A DNA stretch of 64,000 nt from Chaenocephalus aceratus (GCA_023974075.1 CM043796.1:22746927-22810926); one strand, 5' to 3'. Positions 23,401-36,891 are shown, counted from the stretch's first letter. Numbers and translations: made by a program. Notes: generated by a model from the letters alone, not told the origin.

Positions 23401-24384
23401 AAGGACATGTTTGTCTCTCTAGCTTCCAAGCTTCCTTCTTTTAATAGCTTGTAATCATACATGAATTTTGAATGTTTTGCCAAAACCATGTTCATTTAAT
23501 GTCGTATATATCTGGCTCTGTAGGCAGATTTTGAAAGCATAGGGAGAGGCCAAGCCAAGCTTCTTGGGGCTTTTTACCCAAGCATCACATACCGCCAAAA
23601 TAAAATACATATTGCAGCAACAGAACACTTTGATGTGAGTGTCTTGACTGAACTGAAGTTAAAGATTTGTTCCTGACAGTACATCTTAAGGACTCAAATA
23701 ACTATCTAGCTTGTGTTGCCGAGACCGGAGTCTGTCCGTGTAGAACAGTTCAACAGATCCGTGCCTGCAGGCCGGGATAATGCCAGCGCAGATTGAAATC
23801 TTTGACTCAAATCCCGACCCTGTTTGAAGTTGCGGGCCCCCTAACTGTGCTCGCAATTATTTCCGGGGTTGCAGGTGTCTGGCCGTGATACCGCCCGAGG
23901 AACGCCAACACAGATAAAATGAACTATTACCCACTATTTGATTGAACTGTCATCTCTAGCACTCTCTTCTATTTTTTTTGACAAACCTGACAGTGTTGTG
24001 TTTCATTCAGACCATTTTATTTTCCAACAAAAGACTCCTGCTGTAATTGCCTCAGGAATATCATAAAAACAAGTTTGACTCCTGTGTCCTCTTTTATCTG
24101 CTCATTACTAAAACTCAATTTTGAAGCCTTGCTGTTCGTCTGAAGTGATAACATCAGCAGTCTTTTTTTTGTGTAATGCTTGAAAACCAAATAACGTTGC
24201 TAGATCAAAACTTCCTTGCCATGCTTTGGTTAGTTCAAGTTTAATCGTTTTTCAATAAGCAGCGCTGTGTAACAAGATTCACGAGTGAAATTGTTTTGTA
24301 GAATTTAAAAAAGGCACTATCAGGAACACATCAAATGAGTTTAGAGGACAACGCCCAAAGGCAAAATAAACCAGAGGTTCATTC

Positions 24385-24414
24385 CTTACCCAAGCAAGGG
24401 GTTGCTTGGGTAAG
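24385..24414. repeat. Perfect 13-bp inverted repeat with GGGG loop
   Basis: Cttacccaagcaa is followed by gggg and then its exact reverse complement, giving a 13-bp stem with a 4-base loop. It is close to no recognised gene. It could form a cruciform or, if transcribed, a short hairpin. Confidence 0.9.
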
Positions 24415-24535
24415 CAACCTAAGCAACGCTAAGCCTTGAGGCAGAAAAGATCAACGTTTTATGTATTAGCTGTTTGGAGTTGAGGCCATTTAAGAGAAGA
24501 TCAAACAGCCAGTTGAGATTTCATGTTCTTTCTTT

Positions 24536-24587
24536 GGGGCTGCAAGCAGAAGACTTTCTCCGGGGCTGCAAGCAGAAGACTTTCTCC
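24536..24587. repeat. Direct duplication of 26 bp
   Basis: Two adjacent identical 26-bp units begin ggggctgcaagcagaagac, at 24536 and 24562. The identity suggests recent slippage. Confidence 0.9.
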
Positions 24588-26865
24588 ACCATGCATGAAC
24601 AACCTCAGTAAAGAGTGTTTTGACCTCCGGAGGCATGGAATAAATCAATGTTCTTGTTTTGCAGGTATTTGGTGTGTTACAGTATGATTCTGGGCAAAAG
24701 GTGTGTTTCAGCTCATTCAGGCAACATTCCATACGGTAGAGTAGTTGCATACATTTAGCAAAACCCTCAGTCTCCCACGGCTCTTAGCGCGAGACAGATC
24801 CATTCATCTTCATTCGGAATTCAGACCTGGTGCTCTGTTTTTCCATCCCTTCATCTGTAAACATCACAGTAAATATGGAACCCTCCTATGAGAGAATTGA
24901 TTTTTTACAACCGGGCAGCTTCATGCAGCAGCCCCCATAGAACAAAGTGAAAATTGCTCAGCTATTAGTGATTTATTCCATGTAACACGCACGTGTGGAA
25001 GGTCATGCTTTTGCAATGTGTGTACAGTAGCTGCCGTACAAACTGAAATTCAGTATCAACATAACAATAAAATACTTGTATTGACATTTGATATTTCTAC
25101 TCGCTCAAACAGTTTGCCCTTTTTTTAAATTACGTTTCTAGAAATTCAACAGACATGCCATTATTGTAAATTCTGCCCTCCAAAAATGTTAGGATTTGAG
25201 AAGCAGGGAGCCAGGAACGCATCACAGGGCAGTTATGTGTAATCAAACATCTCCCCAGGAAAAGGAACATTTCAGTCGAGTTTTAAAAATAAAGCAGCAC
25301 CTCAAGCACCACATAATTCAAATCCAATTGAGTGCCACAGATTTAAAACGATATGACTCGGAAATGAGTATGCTGGAAATTAAACATAAACATAACATAT
25401 GTTAGCAACTGTGTGATCATCTAATGTTGTTTGTTCGATTAACATACTTATGTAATAAGCAAAAAATAGGAAAACAGTTAAATTATGTACTATGTTTTGT
25501 TGTTTCACGTTGTTATTGAGGGTATTTTTAATTGTTGATGATAAGAAAACAGGGTATTACAATTCTTCTTTGCCATTTAAACACAATGTCAAGACACAAG
25601 AAGAACCGACTAATACATTCATATTCAAACCTTTTAATATGTTACAGTAATACATCTTGTTTTTCAAGACATCCTACATACTTCAATGAATGTATAACAT
25701 AGACAACAAGGAATGAATCAAAGAACAGTCAATGTTTCATACCCAAACTTTAATAAAAAGGTTTTTGTGTATTGTAAAGCCACTTGTGTTCCTGCACACA
25801 TCTTATTATACAGTACTTCACACCAGTGTGGAAATGTATGTTGTTAAAATAAAAGGTTGTTTTTGTTTATGATTTCTCTTCCATGGCCACCAGATAACAG
25901 GATTTATCATCCATGTTTCTATAGATACTCTGTCGAAACAAACACTCATCCTTAATCACATATTGTATGGTAAAATAACTAAGGGCAGAAGAACACCTGT
26001 TGAGTACACTCATCCAAGCCCTAAAGAAGCTCTCACTGTCCAAACCAGAAGGAGATTTCTGAAAGCATAGGCCTCTTAGGATAATCTTATTTAGTATGTA
26101 TTGCGAAATAGTAATAGCATGCCATCTGTTTTGAATCTTGTGAAGCCCTTACCAATTCTCCAGAGAGTCCAAGGTCTCTTTATGCATATTATGTACATAA
26201 TCAAGCATAACAGCAACCTTGAAATAATGTCTGTGTAGAGTTTGGTGCCTTTAGTTAAATGTTCGGTCCTTTTTGTCTTTATTAGCACCGCCAAATAAGA
26301 CAGGAAGTGCCATGGGGGTGTTTCAAAAAACATAGTTTAGAAAGCGTTTAAAAGTCAAGGTCGGACTTTTGTGTTTAATTTGAGGCTGTATACATCTACA
26401 TCAGATTAACAGCACACAACCCTCCAGTAGGTCACAGAAAGTATTTGAACAGCTAACAAATCCAATGAAAAGACCAAAACCAACAGTGTGTTACTCCATC
26501 TATTATCACATTCTCCTCTTCCATTGAGTTCCTTTAGGGTTCCTGCCCTGACATTCTTAATGCTACTACTACAAACACATACAAAACTCCTGAAGACTTA
26601 CCAGTTTACCAATAACTATATAATGAATTAACTACAACTGCTATTTTGTGTTGTCGTTGTTTGTTTTTCTCCTTATGTGTAAAGCACACTTACTGTAGGT
26701 CCCATGAAAGACACTATAACAATGCAAGCTTTTATTATTATTTTTAGTTTGAACATATTTTAATATTAAGTTACATAAATATAGGTGCATGTTTACTGAA
26801 AATGAACTGCACTGTATGCTTACACTGTGCTTAGGAAATAAAGTCCTTACTTATGTTATTTCATT

Positions 26866-26940
26866 TAATTTCAAACCTTTATTTAACCAGATTGTCCCTT
26901 GAGATCATAGATCTCTTTTTCAAGGGAGACCTGCAGCAAT
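26866..26940 (-). repeat. Interspersed retroposon tail relic
   Basis: On the plus strand it reads caaacctttatttaaccaga, ttgtcccttgagatc and ctttttcaagggagacct. This pattern is common in fish genomes, and I read it as the reverse complement of a LINE- or SINE-type 3' end. There is no coding content, and the source family is uncertain. Confidence 0.5.
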
Positions 26941-29900
26941 TAGGTTCCACATGAAACGTGTTATGTGTTTGGAAAAGTGTGAATAACAATGGAGGTCCAT
27001 GGTGCAGAGGAATAAGACATTTCAGTTTCGAATACAGGATGTTTCAGAGGAAGGATTTGTTGACAACGTTTAAGATATGACATATGAGTATGATATGTCC
27101 TGTTATGAAGTAATCTAATTTAATAGGTAGTTGTAAATCCTGAACATCCAGTGTCGACAGACTTCCTGTTAATATTCTGCCATGCGTGTACTGTTGCTTG
27201 TTTCAGAGGCTTTTTCCATTCAGTTTGGTCTTTAGCACATACAATGCATGATCAATTTCATTGAAGTAGAGCTGGGATGAATTTCAGTTTTCATTGATTT
27301 ATCCTTCAACCTTCTTTTAATGAATAGATTACTTGTTTATGCTTTGAAATGTCAGAGTTAAATGGAAACTATTCCACGAAAAAGCCCTAAGGGGATCTGC
27401 AAAAAAACTGAAAATGAGTGGCCTTTTTTATATAGATTGAGGCAGAGGACTGAATTGGTGTGTCAGGAATACTCCATTGTGTGGGTATTGGATCAATTTG
27501 TATTGTCCTAAAATGTGGAACTATTTATTGAAAGTGCTGTGAGTAAAACATTGTTCACTGAATATGGATCTAAACACTCTGATTCAGGTCATTCTTCATA
27601 TCAAATCCAAAGTGCCAAAACAGTAAAAAGACACATCACAGGATTGCCTCTTTTTAACTGTGCTGTCATTAAGCATTACATATTGTCATATTAGAATATT
27701 TATGAACATTTTCTCCAGTGTAATGTATTCCATATATATATTTTATTTTTTCTCTCAAGCTACTGTATTCAGGCACTTTAACTGCATAAGCTTTTTGTAG
27801 CATTTAATTCAACACAATGCTAAACACTTTCCCCAGGAATGTAGGTTCTTATAATTACAGTATTGCATAGTTCCTGTCGGCTGCACATGTATTACACACA
27901 TATTATGTTCAACAAGGTCTGAAACGTGATCTATTGGATTCTTATTGGGTGAATATAGAGTTTAGTGATACAAAAAAAACAGTTTAAGATGATTTAATCT
28001 TTATGACATGGTGTGTTATCATTCTGAAATTAGCCATTGAAAGATGGGTACACTGGAAATAAAGGGTTAGGGTTGTAACTTCAAGCAGTGTGTGACACCA
28101 AGGCTGGGACTTCTGATTAGTCTGGCTGCACTCTCGCCAAGAAGACACAACTTCACAGCCGGCGCAGATGGCTTTTACTGCAGATCATCTAAATGCAGCT
28201 TAAATCATTGATATAGGGCAGTGGAACCATGCTGTTTCTAACATGTCTGACCCTACCATCGTAATGCCGAGACTCATCAGACCAGAACAGGTTTCATTTT
28301 AATCTAATTCGGTCTATTTTGAATTGGAAACTCAGTTTCCTGTTGTTAGCTGAAAGGAGTGTTGTGTGCCTTCAGACATGCTCTTTTGCATACCTCAATT
28401 AACAAGTGGTTAATAATTGGCTTTGGTTAGCTTTTAATTACGCTGGCAGATATTTACTTTTATTCTGACGATTGTCTTTTAACCCAAGAGATCCGTACAA
28501 TTCCAGTCTGTTTTAAACCATGCCATGATCAAAGTCACTAAAACACTCTTTCTTCCAGCCTGATTCTTTGTGTCGACAGTTGATCATCTTAACCATGGAT
28601 ACATGCCTTTGGTGATTCAATTTCCTGCAGCAACAAGCAGTTGAACATGTGCAACTAATAAAGTGGCTGATGTTGCCATCTCATCAATACAGGCCCAAAT
28701 CCTTATCTGATTTGCATTGAAAAACTTACTATCAAAATCTAATCAGACTTTGAAGTCCTTCCAAACGCCAACCTTGTAGTCACTTATAGCTATAAGGACC
28801 CACTACACTAGGGATTTAGACAAGCAGAAGCCCCCTTTACTCATTGTATGCAGAGTCTCCTTTAGTCCTCTTCAACTTGTGTCTAATCCCCTCTGGAGCT
28901 TTGCCTAAACCCCCTGCTAGAAGCAGAGCTCCGACTGTCACAGGGGACTGACCACTCTTCTCAAAGTTAATTGAATGCTACAATTATAATACCACAGTGC
29001 TCAACCTCCCAGCATAACAAACACACCAACCTCCCAGCATAACAAACACACCAATACAGAGCTGTAAGCAGGCATTAACAGGTTTTAATTAAGGATACAC
29101 TCATACATGATTCCCATTGCTAATAAGTATCAACATAGAAGCAAAATTGCAAATTCAAAACCAATGGATGATTCAGGCAAGCGCAAATCTGCTGGCCATA
29201 AAAAAGAACTCCTGCCCTTTCCAAACCCTAAGTTCCTTAGTAGAATATGTGAAAATAGTTCTTAGGTTAAATATTCCCTTGGCTGTGTTTAATAAGTTAA
29301 GGAAATTCAGAAGAATGCGCCTGAGGGTGGAAAGTCTGATTTCCTTTTCCTTGGAAGGAATTTTATCGAAATTGTCCAGCGATCTGTGTTGTAATTGGCT
29401 TCAAGATACAAACAAACTCCAAAGACATCTGCGGGAGAGAGAAGCGCTCTTCATGGAGCTCGCTTGTTAAGTATAATCCAGAGGGTGTATTGAAATCCAG
29501 AAACCATCCAATAATGTGTCTGTTGGAGGGGATGGCGATATGAAATGCAGTGTATCAAACAATTATTGATGTTTCTCTGATTTGACATGCTGCACATGTA
29601 TACCCTGATAAAGAGCCTGTTGGGCTGTAGAAAAGTATCTTTAAAGTTATTATTTGTAATGGGTTCAGCGGAATTATGTTGATATAATGGTGAAATATAT
29701 CTGGGCGATAAAACATGTTGCTGCCATCTGCAACGGTGTCTTTGCCTAAAGTGTGTACAACAATGTAATATATGTTTTGATTCTTGCTCCTTGACACATC
29801 AAATTGCAAATCTGCATGATTTGTAAGTCACAGTCATTTTGAAAACATGAAAGGTTGGTTAGACAGGAGTAAAAAGGCACAACAAACCTGGATGGTTTTC

Positions 29901-31049
29901 TTGGTCCAAATGTTGATGCAGCATGTGTGTATGTTCATGACAAATGTATTTCATATTTGTACTCATTAGTTATTCACACCCTGCTGAGTGCTGCTGGCTG
30001 TTGTAGTGTTTGCTTTGCACTATTTCCTTCCGTTTCTTAGTCTATGCATAATATGGAGCTCTAAGATATATAGCAGGTGCACTTGGCAGATAGCTTTTAA
30101 ATATCCCTCCCTATTCAGTCCTGTGAAAAGATACACTTATTTTAGCAAGGTAAAAAATGAACTTTCACACTCAAAATGGCTGATAGAGGTAATGTGCCAA
30201 CCTCAGCGATTCAATAGCAAACACAATAGAATAAGACTGCCAGCTGGCATTCATGGCCACAAACAATGCAGCTTTATTTATATTCAAAACATTGCCTTTG
30301 CAAGTGTGATTCTTGGAAGGAAATGCATTCAACCTATGTGTAAGGCCTCAAAGCATTGCATTCTGGGGGGAACACAGAATGTAAACATCATCGTATTGTT
30401 TACAAGACAACTCCATTGGGTAGCTATACGGAAGATGACATCCCAGTAGGTTTTGTATATGTCACCTTTCAGTCATCAGCACAGAAGAACAGATTTAGTA
30501 GGGGAGAATGGCAGGATGTGTTGGGGGAATCAGCAGGAATTGGCAACCATAAATGAGACTATTTGAGAGCTGGTGAACCTCTCATGGGAATAGTGTTTCA
30601 TTATTGCAATCATCTGTGATCTTGTATTTTAGCTGTGGCTGAGACTGCATGGAGACTTCCAAATGGGGAATTGAGTTAGGCCCCGACTTGGCGTTGTGAT
30701 AGGAAAGCATGAAAAGGTAGACTGTCTGTCTCCTGCAACTGCTGTAGAAGATAGGCTGTACTGATGTATGCCTTAGACAGAGCATTCACTATTTCTGATT
30801 CAAGTTTGAAATACGATTAGCAGCTGATAATTTCCTGCTGAAGCAACAATCTATCTAAATGTAGACAGTATGTGAAGAGAGATACCTGCAGGATACATGC
30901 TGACAGCAATCAGTCACTTTGGAGGCTGTGCTCAAAGGTCTATACCCAGGGATCCACAGGTCATTAACAGAGGCACAGAGCATCTGGTGGTTCATAACAC
31001 CTATTACATTCCCTTTTGGTCTAGGGGATCCAAGAGAAGCAACACTACC
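26941..31049. other. Unassigned AT-rich DNA
   Basis: No gene or transposon was recognised. A 25-bp direct duplication (cctcccagcataacaaacac...) lies at 29005-29029 and 29030-29054. Open frames such as 29117-29470 and 29988-30449 lack any motif I can name. Confidence 0.5.
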
Positions 31050-31660
31050 AGATTGGATTTGGTATAAGTTACAAGTTATAAGTAGTTTTATTGTAACTAT
31101 AGTTGACAAAATAATAGACACCTACAGCCTGGCACAAACAAAGGGCCACAACTGTAGATTAATAATAAACAAAAGAGCACTCCAAAAGAGAGTTGTAAAA
31201 GTATTCCACCACAACGAGTAATACCCAAAAAGAAAAGAAAACCTCACTTCTAAAGTGGAACAAACAAACAAAAGAGGGCTGTACAAAAACACAGCTGCTG
31301 CTGATCAACAGGCGCTAGGCTAACCTGGGTCTAAGCTAACATCCTTCACGAAACACACAATACTAAGCACACACTGCTAAGCAGTATAACTTAGACCCTC
31401 CAGAAAAACGCGATTCTGCGATCGCAGAATTTACCGCATAATCATCAAAATGGCGCAGATTTTTAAAGGGCCGCATATTTATCAAAAGGCCGCATAATCC
31501 CCGCATTTTTCCACACAAAGTTGAAAAAAAAAAAAAAGTTAACCTCGTCTTGACGTGAAGTGATGATGATGATGATGATGACGCGACGTCATCAGCTCGC
31601 GCATCACAGAAGGTACACAACACCGTAGAGTGAACGTGTGGAACTCACACGAGAGAGAAG

Positions 31661-31936
31661 ATGAAAAAATCTAATCCATCTCATTTATCGACGAACATTT
31701 CTGCTAAAGACCGGGCAAAGCAGTACCCCGATGTCTTGCACGAAAGTGGGGGGAAACTATTCTGCACCCCGTGCTACTGTGTGTTGGAGCATAAGAGAAC
31801 ATCGACGGTGACGACCCACTTTGATTCATTCAAACATTCGAAAATGCTTTCTGCTGCTGCGGACAAGAAAGCCAAACAACTCACGTTCACCGAGACATCA
31901 ACCTCCAAAACCCTTTCGAGGGCTACAAGAAACGAG
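31661..31936 (+). CDS. BED/CGGBP1-like zinc-finger exon of hAT transposase
   Basis: A 92-codon exon from an ATG to a GTGAGT splice-donor-like site at 31937; the open frame itself runs to 31957. Residues about 34-62 hold a C2H2-type BED pattern: LFCTPCYCVLEHKRTST followed by THFDSFKHSK. This resembles the DNA-binding domain of CGGBP1 and of related hAT transposases. It would bind transposon ends in the nucleus. The following exon(s) with the RNase H-like catalytic core are missing; the sequence beyond the donor is a (GT)n tract. This is at most an N-terminal remnant, and expression is unknown. Confidence 0.65.
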
Positions 31937-32004
31937 GTGAGTAGCCTACAAGATTGAAGCTGGTCAGATAACGAACAAGTAAATGAAAACAGAATGAGGC
32001 TGAG

Positions 32005-32214
<210 letters not shown>

Positions 32215-32766
32215 ATAGAGAGTGTGATTAAATAGCCCAATTGCTTTTACAATAATAACATTGAATGTGTTTTATTGATAGTAAAGGGGTTTAACGTTAG
32301 TGGCAGGTTGTGTGTGAGAGAGAATAAATAAGACAGCCCCAATTATTTAAAAAAAAATATTTAGCATGTTTCGCAACTTCCCGCAATTTCACCGCATAAA
32401 ATCACATAAAACCCCAACATGTTTAATCGCATAATCAAGGATTTTTGCCCGCGTTTTTCTGGAGGGTCTAATAACTAAACACACACTGCTAAGCAGTATA
32501 ACTAAACACAAGTGGTTCACAGAGTTAACGAGCACAACAAGAGGCTAGAGGCGTCTGTCTCACAACACAGAGCCTCCAGACTGATCTTCGTCCCCGGCCT
32601 TTGTACTCCTCCCCCGGAAGATGTGCCGGAAGCGGGCGGGGATTGGATGACGTCATCCAATCACCTCTTCGGATGTTGCGAGGGCGGGACGGCTAATGAC
32701 ATCAGAGGAACTGCACAGCTCATTTGCATACACACACGCGCACACAACAGAGTTAAGAGCACCAGG

Positions 32767-33060
32767 GGGGTATACTACGAAGTAGGATTTCGCTTAGCCG
32801 GCTAAATTCAGGGAAAACTCCGGCTTTCTGGTCCTACGAAGCTGGTTCTCTTTTTTAGCAGGCTAGATCTCCATGGTAACTTATGCTTAGCGGCTAACCT
32901 GGTCGGGACCTGGGGGGTATACTACGAAGCAGGATTTTCGCTTAGCCGGCTAAATTCAGGGAAAACTCCGGCTTTCCGGTCCTACGAAGCTGGTTCTCTT
33001 TTAGCAGGCTAGATCTCCATGGTAACTTATGCTTAGCGGCTAACCTGGTCGGGACCAGGT
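32767..33060. repeat. Tandem duplication of the Harbinger 5' end (about 147 bp x 2)
   Basis: The block from ggggtatactacgaag to acctggtcgggacc occurs twice in a row, with the second copy starting at about 32914. The copies differ by only a few bases and a 2-bp T-run change. Confidence 0.92.
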
Positions 33061-33749
33061 TAGGTTGCAGGCTAAGAGCTCAACTCAGTGAAAGCACCGC
33101 CTGCTGACCAATCAGAGCTCAGTGTGCGGAGTTTAAAGCGATCAAGTCATATTACAGGAGAAAGGAAATACGGAAAAGCTGCCGATGCAGGAAGACGGCC
33201 GGCAAAAATCACCGACTGTGTGAACGTGAACATTAATAGAATATCACCTCCCATCTTCAGAGCAATCTGACTATTATAACATTAGCGTTAAGAAAGCTTA
33301 CTTAAATATCTGCCACAACATAAGTAACCGGATCAGAGTAACATTAAGTACAGTCCGCGGCATATCACTTCATAATGTATCATATATTTTAAATTAATCT
33401 GAGTCAGCTGAGCCGTATCTGGCCGTGCAATACTCACAGTGTCACATACTGTATGCAGAAAGTATTATTTTAAACAACACATTAAGTTGACCGAAACACT
33501 CGAGAACAAAATGTAATTAAAGTCAGATCCACTCGTGTTTTAGACGGGGGCAGTGATATCATAAACCTGTAATATATGGCATTCAAACACTTTTTTCTTT
33601 TAACCAGCTGTATTCACCTTGCAGGTGCAGCTATGTGGCTTTTATCCTGGATAAAGTGTTTCAGTCATGGTGTTTAAAGTTTAAACTTCTTCATATGTCT
33701 AATATTATAGTTGACTTTTCATTCAGGAAGTATGAGGCTGCGCTGTCAG

Positions 33750-34040
33750 TAGGGATGCAAGCGATTATTCCATTATTCGAATATTCGCTACAGTCTCCAT
33801 AATCGAATATTATTTTTAAAAATCGATTTTATTTATATATATCTTTTTTTTTATGGTCGTTTTTTTTTTTTTCTGGCTTAGTTTCATCAAACCAAAATGT
33901 ATATAAATATATTTATGCTAATAATAGTAATAAGATTATAATTGTAACTGGTCATATTATTCGTCGAATAATTCGATTATTATTCGCCAGGGGGCTGCCG
34001 AATAATCGATTTTGATCATGGTCAGTTTCTGGCAACCCTA
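33750..34040. mobile_element. hAT MITE, 291 bp, with perfect 8-bp TSD
   Basis: GCTGTCAG occurs immediately before (33742-33749) and after (34041-34048) the insertion. The ends are TAGGGATGCA at left and tggcaaccctA at right (reverse complement TAGGGTTGCC), so short imperfect inverted repeats are present. The interior is AT-rich with repeated attcgaat and cgaataat motifs. It has no coding sequence. The 8-bp duplication is diagnostic of hAT. It is nested in the Harbinger-like element. Confidence 0.9.
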
Positions 34041-34277
34041 GCTGTCAGTAACGCTTCTCCATGTTTGTGATTGGTCGAGATGCTCCAAATACCACCCCCT
34101 TTCAGTGAACGCACACCTAACTAGATAGGGACACAAAACGGCTGGCTTGAGCGATCCACTTGATAACCCGCGTCGTAGTACAGTTTTAGCGAGAGCGCGT
34201 ATGTTTTGGATTTAGGCCAACCGGCTAACTCAAACATATCCAGGTTAGGTTGAACCAGCTTCGTAGTACAAGGCCCC

Positions 34278-35950
34278 AGGAAAACAGCAGCTGTAACAAC
34301 ACCCAAGGCGGAAGACAATGAGAACCAATAAGTAACCTCAAGTAGATTGGAGTCTAATTAATTACAGATGACATATTCAATACAACCTTTTTCTGAGGAT
34401 AGCTGTATCTGATTCCTGTTAAGAAAAATATCATGTTAAGATTTTGATTTTGATTTTTAGTTTATTTTTCATTACAAGAAACATTGCAGCCGCACTGAGC
34501 CAATACCTAAGACCAACCCATAAGAACATATCTGCTGTCATTTGACTGGTGATAATATAAATTCTGAGGTCTTAGCCAGTCCGATGAAAGAATTAACAAA
34601 CTGTGAATTTTGTTTCCCTCATGGTACAATGCATTTCACAATGTCATTCATTAGAGATTGATGATTTGCGTCGATATATGGTGAAATTAAAAGCAATAGC
34701 GGATTGATGTCAGCCAGTGTTTTATATATATTTGATTGTATCTCCATTTAATTACTTTGAATTCTATGATTAAAAACGGATCATTTCAACGATTGACGTT
34801 AATCTCATTAGCTGTCCTTTTTCTTCAGTGAAGTGAAGATAATCGTATTTCTAGATTCTTGTGTTGTTTGACATGCAATATAGGTCACAGCAGATTTTAG
34901 GTATTATGAAACTATTATTTATGGTACTGTAGTTTGGTGCCAAGTCATTGTTTTTACTGAAAATGGGGAGTGACGCAATGCAGTTTTGCTTTCTTTATTT
35001 AGGTTTCAGGTTATATTTCAGAAAGATAATCTGTCATCTGTGAAAAAAATAGACGACATTTTTAGATCAGCATACATCTGTGGAAGAAAATAAAGTCCTC
35101 TTTTATGATTTGCTTCTTTATTACCAATTAAATCCCAATGAAGCTTTTGAATAACTCCCTAGAAGCCATTGCAGTCCACACTTCAGATAAATATTTTTGA
35201 AAGGGAAGGTTGTTTGTAGTTTCTGGAAAAGCAATAGAACAGAGCTGGCTTGAAATAGATGATGCACTGCCTGTAACATCATGGCGGAAATTGAAAGTGA
35301 GTGAAATGTTTTTCATTGCCTGAAGCCTTGTTCAATTGATTCAATCCTTTTGAATTCCAAGAAAGTTTGGACAGGCAGGGAAAGAAAAACTAAGAAGGTC
35401 AAAGGAAGATGAAACAAACATGATATAAGTTTAGCACTCAGTGTGTGCAAAAGCTAAATGAAACAGCTAGATATCTGAGTAACATCAGGCTGAACTGCAT
35501 GTGCTGTATGTGGTGAAGTAAACATGTGATTGTCGAAATTTACTTTTTTCTAAAGCTGTAAATATCCTACAATTCATTTAGAGCCGTGAAGGTAATGCTG
35601 AACTGAAAAGAGAAAAACTTAGAAATATTTTCACTTTTCAAAAGCATTAAACTATGTAGGTGTCCTTGCTCTCACTCATTGACCTGTTATTTTATAGCCA
35701 TTCTTTGGTTCTTAGTCATAACGCCAGGATAAAAACAAATGTTATTCTCAATTATAGCAAACTAGTATATGTGTGTGAGTCTTAGGAGTTTTACTTGTTT
35801 ACTTTTTAACAGAAAATGTGATGTTTCATAGTGGTTTTAATATCAAATGTGCATACTTATGACCAGGGTTGTGAGGGTTACTCTCATAATTATTCCGTTA
35901 CAATACAAAATGAAAGTGTAAAATCGATCTGGCTTCATTTGATTCAAAAC
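34278..35950. other. Unassigned DNA
   Basis: AT-rich sequence with no gene or repeat recognised. Confidence 0.5.
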
Positions 35951-36249
35951 GATAGTTACGGCTGTAACTACGGTTCTATGAGTCCCGGATGACCGCCAGA
36001 GGCGGTGCTTTAGCACTGGATATTCCATCGCGCGCATGCGCAGCTCGAGTACCAATACAACAACCCCAGGGCACAGCAACTTCGATGTGCCGTATCTGAA
36101 TGTCAAGCGTGCCAACTGGGCAGGCTGATTGAAGTGAGTTTTGTGGAAGGGACCCCGGCGGGAATGCCACATTTGCCCAAAGGGCAAACGCCTGAGAGTC
36201 TCACCTCGGGCATGTATTGTTTATGGAGAAGGACATGCAACTCCCCGAC

Positions 36250-36500
36250 TCACTTCCCTGAGGCTATGGCAAGCAGAAATGCTTGCCTTCGTGGGCAGCC
36301 ACCTAAGCCCCCCTGGGCCAGGGGCTCGAAGGGAGGAGATGATAGGGCATCCGGCAGCAAGGGCAGGTCCCAAAGCCGGAGCCCTCGGGGTGCAAGGGGG
36401 ACGCTGCCGTACAGCCCCCTCTCATAAAGAGGGACACCGACCTGTTGCACCCCGCCGTGGCGCCGTCGACCCGAACATGTCGGGCAGAATCGCAGCCACA
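36250..36500 (-). pseudogene. DIRS tyrosine recombinase remnant
   Basis: The segment LWDLPLLPDALSSPPFEPL, then RQAFLLAIAS, aligns with residues 123-162 of the copy 1 recombinase (LWDLAVVLNWLRMTPFEPL, then LLLALES). The catalytic Arg, HxxR and Tyr that should follow are deleted: downstream sequence passes directly into the 3' terminal region. Inactive. Confidence 0.65.
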
Positions 36501-36532
36501 TTAATTCAGAGTGGAGTGAGAACGTCCACTAT

Positions 36533-36891
36533 CTAGAAGGGACTGTTGTCTAAGCAACAATGTGCATGCTGTCCCCAAGGAACACGCACATTCTTGCCCC
36601 CCAGTTGGGGTAGAAAGTGCGTGAGTGCAAGCTGCACGGCCCGAAGCTCTAGCACGTTGACCCGGCGCGCACTCTGCTGGGCAGACCACTGGACCCTGAA
36701 CGGTCCTGCCCTGCCGCACTGCAACCCCACCCTGAGAGACATGCACCTATGGTGATGGTCTCCTGGCGGGATGGGATGGCGCCCATGGGCACGCCTACCA
36801 GGAGATAGGCCCTGCCCCTCCAGCGTGACGGAGAGTGGAGCAATGCTGCGACAACCCTGACTTCACTGTGCCTGTGCCACTTGGCGTCCAA
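36533..36891 (-). pseudogene. DIRS RNase H remnant
   Basis: GVPMGAIPSRQETITIGACL then SGWG is the RNase H start; the first catalytic Asp position reads Gly (TIGACL against TTDACL in copy 1). After a frameshift, VNVLELRAVQLALTHFLPQL carries the Glu motif. The second Asp motif (VRTDN) is scrambled (VRVPWGQ). Domain identity rests on side-by-side comparison with copy 1. Inactive. Confidence 0.7.

Larger units (their letters stand above)
20416..26865. other. Long stretch without recognisable genes
   Basis: No domain-bearing frame, RNA gene or well-marked transposon was recognised. A GC-richer patch at about 23720-23915 stands out from the AT-rich surroundings, but its translations show no motif. 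Small local repeats at 24385-24414 and 24536-24587 are listed separately. Confidence 0.5.
32767..34277. mobile_element. PIF/Harbinger-like non-autonomous element
   Basis: The left end reads GGGGTATACTACGAAG. The right end, read in reverse complement, gives GGGGCCTTGTACTACGAAG, so the ends are related inverted repeats. The internal blocks ttagccggctaaattcaggg, tccatggtaacttatgct and ctggtcgggaccaggttagg are characteristic of a fish Harbinger MITE family I recognise. No transposase frame remains. A 3-bp duplication could not be confirmed. The element contains a 291-bp hAT MITE. Confidence 0.65.

Noticed and set aside
29117..29470. 117-residue frame as a possible exon
   Set aside because: It has no recognisable motif, and I could not identify convincing splice partners.
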